Part shown: positions 1 through 6,160 of the stretch, in pieces
How positions within the stretch are numbered: the first letter of the stretch is position 1
How the letters are laid out: each line of letters begins with the position of its first letter
Assembly: GCA_004524515.1 (NCBI GenBank)
Contig: SDNV01000129.1
Coordinates: forward strand, 1-7,536
DNA from: Promethearchaeota archaeon
GTDB taxonomy: Archaea; Asgardarchaeota; Lokiarchaeia; Sigynarchaeales; SOKP01
DNA: 7,536 bases
Direction: 5' to 3'
Made by a program: the position numbers and the translations under genes
The notes under the pieces: generated by a model
Databases searched by the model: none
What the model was told of the DNA's origin: nothing
Seen by the model: only the letters and a program-made list of their open reading frames with translations

Positions 1-838
1 TATATTGATCAATTATTTCTTTTGAAGGGATAACATTAATCTCATCAAAGTCATTAGTTCCTAAACCCTTTTCAGCAGCCATATTAATATGGATGGCGTC
101 ATCAATCCCTATCAGCTTGCTACCAACAGTATCAACAGCTACAGGATCTTTACCGCTAATAAGAACACCCATTGGAATTACAAAACTGTCATCCATTATG
201 GGTCCTGGTCCGTAGTTTAAAACTGTTGTTGCATCTACAATATTAAAATCAGGTTTAAAAATACTTGTTATTTCCACAATTTTTTCATTAATCAGATGAT
301 GGTTATATATTTTTTCTGCATCATATACAAGCCCATGCGAGTTTTTAAGGCAAATGGTGACGCCACACATTACATGAGATTTTAATTTTGGGATATTGAT
401 GTAGGTATTTTCTCCTCTATGTTCTACTAAATTTTCATACAAAATTTTCGGCACTGGGATTGGTTTGTCAAATGCTACACCGTTAAAATCTATATTAATT
501 GATTCTTGTTCGTCTAAATAAAGTGATTTTGCTCCTAATTCCTCAATTCTTTTAGATAAATTGTTAATTTCAAAAGAAAGCCTAGCACAGAAACCAACTG
601 CTGGATTTTCCATAACATAAATATTTTCAGGATTAATAACTTCTTTTACGACTTTCACAGTGGATAAAATAACATCACTATTAGTCATGATATCTGGATC
701 TGGTCCAGTACCATTAAACTTTATAAAGACATTTCCTTTACAAACGGTCCTTACGCCTCCAAATTGGGTAAAACAATCTCTAACGCAATCAAAAAGGGCA
801 TCATCACCAATTGGCCTAATAAATACATCGGATTTCAA
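1..838 (-). CDS. DUF362 family protein, 3' end beyond the window
   Basis: This is the first 279 codons of a DUF362 protein; the reading frame is still open at base 1, so the C-terminus is missing. The family call rests on recognisable core blocks: the IPKLKSH segment near residue 149 followed by a Cys/Gly-rich GVTICLKN block and an HH pair (180-181), the PDFNIVDA strand near 196-203, and the SGKDPVAVDTVGSKLIG block at 228-244. DUF362 proteins are poorly characterised. Many carry an iron-sulfur domain, often C-terminal, which would lie outside this window. Cys at 18, 22, 33, 84, 158 and 163 are present in the visible part. I chose a TTG start at 838 because an AAGGTG ribosome binding site sits seven bases upstream and an in-frame TAA occurs at 857-859. 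There is no membrane segment or signal peptide. It appears to have its own promoter and I see no functional tie to the GTPase cluster to the right. Confidence 0.88.
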   Translation of the reverse strand, partial: MKSDVFIRPIGDDALFDCVRDCFTQFGGVRTVCKGNVFIKFNGTGPDPDIMTNSDVILSTVKVVKEVINPENIYVMENPAVGFCARLSFEINNLSKRIEELGAKSLYLDEQESINIDFNGVAFDKPIPVPKILYENLVEHRGENTYINIPKLKSHVMCGVTICLKNSHGLVYDAEKIYNHHLINEKIVEITSIFKPDFNIVDATTVLNYGPGPIMDDSFVIPMGVLISGKDPVAVDTVGSKLIGIDDAIHINMAAEKGLGTNDFDEINVIPSKEIIDQY

Positions 839-845
839 CCTATTG

Positions 846-851
846 CACCTT
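846..851 (-). promoter_or_regulatory. Ribosome binding site fixing the TTG start of the DUF362 gene
   Basis: AAGGTG on the minus strand matches the archaeal anti-Shine-Dalgarno sequence. It ends seven bases before the TTG at 838. Since no ATG lies between the upstream stop (857-859) and the conserved protein, this site decides the start. Confidence 0.6.
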
Positions 852-887
852 AATGGTTATTGGATTTTAAAAGATATTTGAATTAAA

Positions 888-895
888 TTATAAAA
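888..895 (-). promoter_or_regulatory. Candidate TATA box for the DUF362 gene
   Basis: TTTATAAT on the minus strand lies 50 to 57 bases before the TTG start. A transcript starting about 25 bases downstream would begin near 865 and have a leader of roughly 27 bases that includes the AAGGTG site. In DNA this AT-rich such matches are common, so the support is positional only. Confidence 0.35.
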
Positions 896-970
896 TTACT
901 TCTTAAACATTTAAATTTTTACTTTTTAAACAAATAAAGTGTGAGTAAGTGGAGGGTAGGGAAGTTATTT

Positions 971-977
971 AAAAAAA
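971..977 (-). terminator. T7 run after the coiled-coil/zinc-ribbon gene
   Basis: Seven T residues on the minus strand begin four bases after the stop codon of the coiled-coil gene. Archaeal terminators are often simple T-runs without a hairpin, so this is a plausible end of that transcript. I see no stem in front of it. Confidence 0.45.
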
Positions 978-980
978 TAT

Positions 981-1610
981 TTAGGATTTAGTCCATTCAG
1001 TGCCGCATTGGCCACATTGATATTTCTTACCATATAATTTGGGATAATCCGAAATTATTATTGACTTATCCGTCATCTCGCGAATTTGAGAGGGATTATT
1101 ATTTCCGCAAGTTGGACAACTTCTCCGTATCTCAGACCCCTCAAAAAAATTATTTTCTTCTTGAAGCTCAGATTCTTCGAAAGTCTTACTAATTATGGTC
1201 TTCTCTTCTTCGAGAGTTTTAATTGTCTTTTGTAAATTATCAATATTAGTCTCCATGGTAGTAATCTCTTTTTCAAGATAGCTGATGTAATCTTGTTTCT
1301 CCTTTAATTCTTCGGTTTGTTCGAATAGATTTCTATTTTCACTTTCTAAAAGATTAATCCGTTTATTTAATTCATCAATTTGAGTTTCTAAATTAGATAT
1401 AGTATTTTTTTCGAGTTTTATAGTTTCTATTTCATCTTTTAGTCGATTATTCTCACGTTCCAATTCAGAAATTCTTTGTTTTAACGTTTTTAGTTGAGTT
1501 TCTAGTTTAGTCTTTATACCACTTAAATTTTCTATCATGTTCTCTAGTTTTAATGGATGATCTTCTTGGCCATTTTCGGAATTCGTTAAGTTTTTGTAAT
1601 TGTCACTCAT
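981..1610 (-). CDS. Coiled-coil protein with C-terminal zinc ribbon
   Basis: The product is 209 residues from the ATG at 1610. After a polar N-terminus of about 20 residues comes a long uninterrupted coiled coil (about 20-150), with heptad Leu/Ile spacing and many Glu and Lys. It ends in a four-cysteine ribbon: CPTCG (C165, C168) and CGQCG (C199, C202) followed by Trp, with the YGKKYQ strand between the pairs. This should bind one zinc ion. There is no membrane segment or signal, so it is probably cytoplasmic. Coiled coil plus ribbon suggests an adaptor that dimerises and presents a protein- or nucleic-acid-binding ribbon; its partner is unknown. An upstream in-frame TTG at 1625 would add five residues. 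Neither start has a convincing ribosome binding site, and I prefer the ATG because the TTG lacks any other support. A T7 run follows the stop. I do not recognise a named family. Confidence 0.85.
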   Translation of the reverse strand: MSDNYKNLTNSENGQEDHPLKLENMIENLSGIKTKLETQLKTLKQRISELERENNRLKDEIETIKLEKNTISNLETQIDELNKRINLLESENRNLFEQTEELKEKQDYISYLEKEITTMETNIDNLQKTIKTLEEEKTIISKTFEESELQEENNFFEGSEIRRSCPTCGNNNPSQIREMTDKSIIISDYPKLYGKKYQCGQCGTEWTKS

Positions 1611-1676
1611 ATTTACCGAGTTCAAAAAAAATTATTAAAAAATATGTTTACTTTAAAAGCTAATAGGGTTATTATT

Positions 1677-1682
1677 AAAAAA
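1677..1682 (-). terminator. T6 run after the Cys-rich membrane protein gene
   Basis: On the minus strand a CCTTAGG segment leads into six T residues about 70 bases after the stop at 1753. It is the best T-run in the 142-base gap and could end that transcript. There is no stable hairpin, so the call is weak. Confidence 0.3.
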
Positions 1683-1752
1683 CCTAAGGATTTCTAAAAA
1701 TTGTCTGATATTGGATAAAATTTATTAGTAATTTTAAGAAGTTCTATTTCTT

Positions 1753-2385
1753 TCAATCAATTTTATATCCCTGTTCTAACCAAGCATCTTTCATGATAGG
1801 ATTTTTTTTCAGATAGGCGTCTACAATATTTTTAGGTACTCTATTGAAAGGACAGGAGAAATTGATACATCTGGAACATGTCTTTAATAATAAAATTGTA
1901 AAAAAAGAAATTAGGCCTAGAATTGAGATAAATAGGATAAGACATTGCTGATTGAGTAGCATAAAACATAGTGGATACCCTCCGAGAATCATAAATCCTA
2001 AAATTAATTGGAATTTTTCTAATTTGTTCATTGGTTTAGGATTATATTTCCAGAGTTTATAACTGCCATAATTGGCAATACAATGGAGAATATTCCCATC
2101 TTCCGCATAAAAAGGACAGTGCCTACATAATATGCGTGATTCCCAAAAATTAAAAAAAAATAGCATAAAACCAATCCATCCAAGGATGAACCACCCATAT
2201 CCCGAAATTATTAGGCCTAAAATCGCTGGAATGGCAAAAATCAAAAAGGATATTAAAAAACTTAATAAATATTTTTCATGAAATTTACATTTTAAATTAT
2301 ATTGAAGAGAGCATTCTTTGCAACCTTTTGGATCTTTCCAAGTACAAACTTTAGGAGAGTTTCTATCTTTAATTTCATTCAACAA
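1753..2385 (-). CDS. Four-helix membrane protein with three cysteine clusters
   Basis: The protein has 210 residues. Four hydrophobic segments at about 39-61, 65-80, 125-145 and 147-168 should span the membrane, which puts both ends on the same side. Cysteines cluster outside the helices: C14, C22, C25, C33 with H36 in the N-terminal tail; C87, C90 (CRHCPF) and C102 between helices 2 and 3; and C170, C173, C178 (CSRCINFSCPF) just after helix 4. The second and third clusters share a CxxC-type, Cys-Pro-Phe pattern, and all three lie on one face under this topology. They could form metal or iron-sulfur sites or redox thiols. I do not recognise the family and assign no reaction. The start is TTG (2385, or the adjacent TTG at 2382); an in-frame stop lies four codons upstream and no ATG occurs before the first helix. 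A TATA-like element about 20-27 bases upstream suggests a leaderless message. Confidence 0.8.
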   Translation of the reverse strand: MLNEIKDRNSPKVCTWKDPKGCKECSLQYNLKCKFHEKYLLSFLISFLIFAIPAILGLIISGYGWFILGWIGFMLFFFNFWESRILCRHCPFYAEDGNILHCIANYGSYKLWKYNPKPMNKLEKFQLILGFMILGGYPLCFMLLNQQCLILFISILGLISFFTILLLKTCSRCINFSCPFNRVPKNIVDAYLKKNPIMKDAWLEQGYKID

Positions 2386-2404
2386 TTTTCTTGTTTAGTT
2401 AAAG

Positions 2405-2412
2405 TATAATAA
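2405..2412 (-). promoter_or_regulatory. TATA-like element placing a leaderless TTG start
   Basis: TTATTATA on the minus strand is 20 to 27 bases before the first TTG of the Cys-rich membrane protein gene. The usual archaeal spacing puts the transcript start at about 2382-2385, on the start codon itself. No Shine-Dalgarno motif is present, which fits leaderless translation. Confidence 0.45.
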
Positions 2413-2430
2413 AACACTTTAATTATGTTC

Positions 2431-2437
2431 AAAAAAA
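2431..2437 (-). terminator. T7 run after the 766-residue membrane longin gene
   Basis: Minus-strand ACC followed by seven T lies 14 bases after the stop of the large membrane gene and just before the TATA-like element of the next one. This placement between two genes supports a terminator that separates them. Confidence 0.5.
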
Positions 2438-2451
2438 GGTAAAAGTAACTT

Positions 2452-4752
2452 CTAAATTTTTGGTTGGAACACTCCTTTATCAACTAATTTTAAAATCGCG
2501 TCTATTGGTTTTGTATCATTTATATTCTCTGGTATTAAATGTCTTGCATAAAAAAATTTAGAATTACTCTTTTTCGTCATTATTAATGCTCGATTTACAA
2601 GTGCTTTTTCTTCATGAGTAAGTGGAAGATCCTTAGATAAGACTACTTCAAGTGGTAAGATCAATGAAATGTTTAAATGGTTCTTGAGTATATTTGTGAT
2701 ACCCTCAAAATGAGTTCTTTCGCCTTTAAAAGTCTCAAGCGATTTCCCAAATTTTTCTTCAATTTCATAAGATAAGGTTTTGATTGATTCTTTAACAAAA
2801 TCATGCGAGGGTGTTGTACGCATGATTATAATCAATCGAAAATCTTTAAAATCAGACATTATTATTTTAGAATTTTTGTATTCTAATTTGATTGTCTGGG
2901 AAATATCTTCTGCATCGGTAAGTTCGATTCCAAAACCTCTTATGGCTTCTAAAAATCCAGATATTAATGTAGGGTCAATTTTTTTACCAGAGAATATTTT
3001 TTCATATACATTCACTCCTGATTTCTTAGAAATAACTATTAAACTATTGAGATTCAACAAATCTTTATATTGATTAAATTTTTTTTGTTTTAAAGCTTCA
3101 TTTTTTAATTTATATTTCTTTAGGACTTTTAAAGATCCCACACTTAATATAACTAACCCTGTGGATATTGCAAGTACTATATAAATTATAAAGAGATCTA
3201 ATTCAGCGACGTTTATTGGAGTTCTGCTATTATCTTCCCCATTTTCTGCAGTAATAGGAACAGCTGATACTGTAAAAATTATCACATCTACACCCGCAGC
3301 CGTATCATTATACCAAAAAGTAATTGCTTTCCACTCCCCAAGAGGATCATTTACTCTGATTAGATATGAAAAGTTCATTAATTTAGAGGTTACTTTTTCT
3401 GATTTCTTGTAGATTTCCTCGTTATTAGGTCCAATTAGAATAAAAGTTAAATTCCCCTGAATACTTGGTGTTTCTATCGAAACCTCTAAATCTTGGGCTA
3501 AATTAAAATTAAGTGTTGGTAGTTGAATAGTACATATTATTATAGGCGAGAAGGCAGTAATTAACCAATTTGCTTCATTATAAATAGTATTATTTAATAT
3601 GTGAATAAAACTTTCAGTCATGATTACTTCTAAGGTAACATTTATTTCATTTCTATAAACTGTAAGATCATTCCAATCTGAGGGATAATAAACTTTTATT
3701 GAATAATTAAAACCAACTCGATTTATTGTTGGGGTTATATACCAATTATTATGCTCTGAACCTTCCTCAATATTTACATATCCTTCGGAAATTTTCCCTT
3801 TTAGTAATTTAATATGATAAGTTAGATTAAATATTAGGTTTTTCGATTGGTTATGAGAAATGGGTATGGTTAATCTATTTTCAGAAAGTGTATAATTTAG
3901 ATTAGGAATATCTAAATGACCTGTACCTGATTCGGGACCATCTAATATATTATAAGATTGGTTACCGACTTCTACAGTCATATTAATCTCTGATGGAAGA
4001 TACGAGCGATTGACCCAACGTGTATATTTGTGGAGCATAATATACCCTTGAATACTCTGCCATTTCATAGAACCCGAACTATTATAATATCTAGCAGCCC
4101 ACAGATTTGTTAAATGCGACTCATCATTTGCATAAATATAATATATATCATTTCCCGCAATAAGGGACCCATTTATGACTAATGAATAAAATCCAGGATA
4201 TAAGTGTATAGCATTAGGGAAATTACAGTTATACCATTTAAGGGTACTTGACATATTTAATAATACTCTCTCTCCATACCGGGTATTATTAGGGATTGAC
4301 TCCCCAGAATTCCATCCATTTATCTGGACATAAACAGGACTCTCGGTTCCTTCACGTTTTGATCCATAAATTTCTACAGCATAAATCATAGTAACTTCCG
4401 TTATATTGAGCTGTACACTTAGAATATGATTTTTATCGTCCATAATACGTAAAAAATCTGCTATTTCTTCTTCAATAATTACAGTTTCATTTTCTAAGCT
4501 AATGTTATCTAGATTTAATTCAATATCAGAAACGTTCCATTCAGAGGAGGGCATTTCTAAACTAATCTTATTAATATTATTTTTAAATCCCTTGGATTCA
4601 CTAAATTCGATCATATTAAATTCAGAATACCCTGTTAGAGTTTTTTCCTCTCCATTGGCCCTACAATAATTTAAAATTTGAAATAAAAAAATAAAATTAA
4701 TCAGTATTAAAAATCCCAATATAAATATCTGTGAATACCTAGCTTTTATCAT
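2452..4752 (-). CDS. Type I membrane protein: glycosylation-rich ectodomain plus cytoplasmic longin domain
   Basis: The 766-residue product starts with a Sec-type signal (hydrophobic 9-28) and has one further membrane span at about 518-541. Between them lies a beta-rich ectodomain that I do not recognise. It holds 20 N-x-S/T sequons (residues 73 to 482); only two occur in the 225 residues after the span, which supports N-out, C-in topology. A basic helical stretch (542-565) leads to a longin-like domain at about 566-677: two strands (SLIVISKKSG, VNVYEKIF), a helix (DPTLISGFLEAI), three strands (about 618-647) and a second helix ending in FKG. A further conserved module of about 85 residues closes the protein. 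Longin folds bind or regulate small GTPases and SNARE or trapping complexes. The gene follows the GTPase and a small longin on the same strand, so a receptor that passes an outside signal or position to that GTPase is my inference. The ATG at 4752 is the only start that keeps the signal. Confidence 0.85.
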   Translation of the reverse strand: MIKARYSQIFILGFLILINFIFLFQILNYCRANGEEKTLTGYSEFNMIEFSESKGFKNNINKISLEMPSSEWNVSDIELNLDNISLENETVIIEEEIADFLRIMDDKNHILSVQLNITEVTMIYAVEIYGSKREGTESPVYVQINGWNSGESIPNNTRYGERVLLNMSSTLKWYNCNFPNAIHLYPGFYSLVINGSLIAGNDIYYIYANDESHLTNLWAARYYNSSGSMKWQSIQGYIMLHKYTRWVNRSYLPSEINMTVEVGNQSYNILDGPESGTGHLDIPNLNYTLSENRLTIPISHNQSKNLIFNLTYHIKLLKGKISEGYVNIEEGSEHNNWYITPTINRVGFNYSIKVYYPSDWNDLTVYRNEINVTLEVIMTESFIHILNNTIYNEANWLITAFSPIIICTIQLPTLNFNLAQDLEVSIETPSIQGNLTFILIGPNNEEIYKKSEKVTSKLMNFSYLIRVNDPLGEWKAITFWYNDTAAGVDVIIFTVSAVPITAENGEDNSRTPINVAELDLFIIYIVLAISTGLVILSVGSLKVLKKYKLKNEALKQKKFNQYKDLLNLNSLIVISKKSGVNVYEKIFSGKKIDPTLISGFLEAIRGFGIELTDAEDISQTIKLEYKNSKIIMSDFKDFRLIIIMRTTPSHDFVKESIKTLSYEIEEKFGKSLETFKGERTHFEGITNILKNHLNISLILPLEVVLSKDLPLTHEEKALVNRALIMTKKSNSKFFYARHLIPENINDTKPIDAILKLVDKGVFQPKI

Positions 4753-4938
4753 TATCTGCGCTAAAAAATATATTACTGAAGTTCTCTTAACAAATATTCT
4801 TATACAAAGTAGTAACTATATTCTCTTTATTTAAATTTTGATTAAATATTGAATAAGTTAGATTCATTTTCTCATAAGACAATAGGGACATCAATTCGGA
4901 TTATATTGGATTAATGAAGATTAAGCAAAATGAAAGAG

Positions 4939-4969
4939 ACTTAAATTCTGAATACCCTTGTATTTAAGT
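4939..4969 (-). repeat. Inverted repeat just after the second small longin gene
   Basis: Perfect 8-base arms, ACTTAAAT at 4939-4946 and ATTTAAGT at 4962-4969, enclose 15 bases. It begins three bases after the stop codon of the small longin gene at 4972. It could fold in the transcript as a 3' hairpin or terminator, although no long T-run follows and AT-rich arms form weak stems. Confidence 0.35.
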
Positions 4970-4971
4970 TT

Positions 4972-5403
4972 TTATAGAGTTTCAGCAAATTTTTGAATAT
5001 TCGACTTTTGTTTAAGTATTACCTTTACGTCTTCTCTAAACGCATTTAATAGCTCAATTTTATCCTCTATTACTAATTTAAAATGCCCAGTAAACTTTTC
5101 AAGAAATTTTTCTTTGACTTCTTGTAAAATTGGCTTAATCACCAGAGAATCGGCATCTCTATTAGTTTTTAATATGAAGAGATAATTAGACATTTTTTCT
5201 TTGCATAAAAAAAACCGATTATTGCCAATCTCTACACCTCTTATTTCATTCTCTTTAAGAGTTTTAGCTATAGATTGTAGAGCAAAAAGAAAATGGGACA
5301 ATAATGCTAAATTACCATTACCCCCCCCTTGAACGTGATTTTGATAACTGAATATATTCGCACCCGACTGATCAATTATATATATCCAGTTAATCTCGTT
5401 CAT
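4972..5403 (-). CDS. Small soluble longin-like protein, copy A
   Basis: The 143-residue product is a single small domain with no membrane segment. The order of elements is two strands at the very N-terminus (about 5-11 and 14-23), a glycine-rich turn (QGGGNGN, 25-31), a helix (32-49), three strands (about 55-79), and a helix ending in EKFTG (about 86-106), followed by a helical tail. Starting with a strand pair, not a helix, is the longin/SNARE-like order, as opposed to roadblock. It aligns without gaps to the product of 6161-6592, with about 81 of 143 residues identical by hand count. Only 29 bases separate it from the upstream GTPase gene, so the two are probably co-transcribed. Its likely job is to bind that GTPase, perhaps as a dimer with the paralogue; this is inferred from context. 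The ATG at 5403 has only a weak AGTGGG upstream. A run of eight G residues encodes the glycine turn. Confidence 0.85.
   Translation of the reverse strand: MNEINWIYIIDQSGANIFSYQNHVQGGGNGNLALLSHFLFALQSIAKTLKENEIRGVEIGNNRFFLCKEKMSNYLFILKTNRDADSLVIKPILQEVKEKFLEKFTGHFKLVIEDKIELLNAFREDVKVILKQKSNIQKFAETL
5321..5328. repeat. Eight-base C/G homopolymer inside small longin copy A
   Basis: Eight C residues on the plus strand encode the Gly-Gly-Gly turn at residues 26-28. It is the longest G/C run in this AT-rich window. The paralogue encodes the same turn with mixed codons, and the frame here is intact. Confidence 0.8.
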
Positions 5404-5432
5404 ATTTAAAAACCCACTTTCTTAGTTTATTA

Positions 5433-5990
5433 TTATAGATTAATTATTAAAGATTTCTCAAATATTGTATAAATCGTAGTCTTAAAAATTTTACACTTAT
5501 ATCCAGAAGGGATTATTTCTGTTATGTTTTTAATTAATCTCGGAGTAGATACTTTATCTATATCTTTAAATATGTCTTGCTTAGTTAACAAAGGATCATA
5601 TTTATGAAAATATATCGTAATATCCACTTTTACATTATTTTCTCTAAGTAATTTAATGATGTTCTTAAAATATTCTAAGGATAATTCATATCTCTCAATA
5701 TCTTGAATATCAATAACGTAAATAATATTATCCACTTCATCAAAATACCGATCAAAATTATCTAAATATTCCTGACGATATTGTTCTTGTCCCCCAAATT
5801 CCCAGATAATCATATCCGATTGGGGGCCTTTAAAATTGTCAATATTTACTCCTCTTGTAGGTTTCAAGGAGAGATACGATAGTAAATTAGTTCCCTCTCT
5901 TAAACTTAATAAAATAGTAGATTTTCCACTATTATCTAACCCCATAATCATAATTTTTTTATTATCTCGGTCTTGAATAATATTACTCAT
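5433..5990 (-). CDS. Rag/Arf-like small GTPase
   Basis: The 185-residue protein has the full set of GTPase motifs. G1 is GLDNSGKST (17-25), the P-loop that holds the phosphates. The G2 threonine is T45 in KPTRG. G3 is WEFGGQE (63-69), like the WDxGGQ of Arf, Rag and SRbeta proteins but with Glu in place of the Asp. G4 is HKYD (129-132); His in place of Asn is typical of Rag/Gtr GTPases. G5 is probably KTTIY (170-174), resembling the TSIW/Y segment of Rags. It lacks the C-terminal roadblock domain of Rag proteins, stopping about 11 residues after G5, so the last helix is very short. No N-terminal Gly for myristoylation and no lipidation Cys is seen. It presumably switches between GTP and GDP states, with the flanking longin proteins as regulators or partners. 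An ATG at 5990 is well supported by GAGGTAG at 5997-6003. The small longin gene starts 29 bases downstream. Confidence 0.92.
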   Translation of the reverse strand: MSNIIQDRDNKKIMIMGLDNSGKSTILLSLREGTNLLSYLSLKPTRGVNIDNFKGPQSDMIIWEFGGQEQYRQEYLDNFDRYFDEVDNIIYVIDIQDIERYELSLEYFKNIIKLLRENNVKVDITIYFHKYDPLLTKQDIFKDIDKVSTPRLIKNITEIIPSGYKCKIFKTTIYTIFEKSLIINL

Positions 5991-5996
5991 CGTGAA

Positions 5997-6003
5997 CTAC
6001 CTC
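5997..6003 (-). promoter_or_regulatory. Strong ribosome binding site of the GTPase gene
   Basis: GAGGTAG on the minus strand ends six bases before the ATG at 5990. It is the best Shine-Dalgarno match in the window and supports that start. Its strength suggests that the GTPase is translated independently. Confidence 0.6.
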
Positions 6004-6011
6004 GTATCTGT

Positions 6012-6028
6012 AAAAAAACTGAAAAAAA
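6012..6028 (-). terminator. Double T7 run between the first small longin and the GTPase
   Basis: Two runs of seven T (6022-6028 and 6012-6018 read on the minus strand) are separated by CAG. They lie about 130 bases after the stop of the small longin gene at 6161 and just before the GTPase ribosome binding site. They may end the upstream transcript, overlapping the GTPase promoter. If the genes are co-transcribed they would instead be a point of partial termination. Confidence 0.35.
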
Positions 6029-6030
6029 TG

Positions 6031-6038
6031 TTATAATT
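6031..6038 (-). promoter_or_regulatory. Candidate TATA box for the GTPase-longin pair
   Basis: AATTATAA on the minus strand would place the transcript start near 6008, leaving a leader of about 18 bases that just contains the GAGGTAG site. The geometry fits, but the match is in AT-rich DNA and is not unique. Confidence 0.35.
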
Positions 6039-6160
6039 ATTTAATAATAGTCGGATTATTTATCTTTGAGTATTTTGTCAAATTATTATCTTTTAATCTA
6101 ATAAAAAGAGAAAGTTCAATCGTATTTAATTTTAATATTTTGTTAGTTCAATGAACAATT

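Noticed and set aside
660..881. Plus-strand open frame of 73 codons
   Set aside because: It is antisense to the DUF362 gene, whose minus-strand frame carries clear family motifs. The plus-strand product has no recognisable features.
936..963. Purine-rich, G-containing stretch between the DUF362 and coiled-coil genes
   Set aside because: It stands out in composition, but I found no repeat, dyad or RNA motif in it to support a feature.
1611..1625. Upstream TTG start at 1625 for the coiled-coil gene
   Set aside because: It has no ribosome binding site and adds only five residues before an ATG, so the ATG at 1610 is preferred, though the TTG cannot be excluded.
2780..3073. Plus-strand open frame of 97 codons
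   Set aside because: It lies antisense to the longin domain of the 766-residue protein. An open stretch also occurs antisense to the homologous domain at 6888-7109, as expected from shared coding constraint.
4650..4752. Lipoprotein signal at Cys30 of the 766-residue protein
   Set aside because: The residues before the Cys (LNY) do not make a convincing lipobox, and the protein has its own C-terminal membrane span.
4972..5403. Roadblock/LC7 domain instead of longin for the small proteins
   Set aside because: Roadblock domains begin with a helix before the first strand pair. These proteins begin directly with two strands and then a helix, which is the longin order.
5433..5990. Ras/Rab-type GTPase call
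   Set aside because: The G4 motif is HKYD, not NKxD, and G3 is WxFGGQ, not DTAGQE. Both fit the Rag/Arf group better, and no C-terminal lipidation cysteine is present.
6145..6155. Short dyad GTTCA-A-TGAAC after small longin copy B
   Set aside because: The arms are only five bases with a one-base gap, which is expected by chance in a window of this size.
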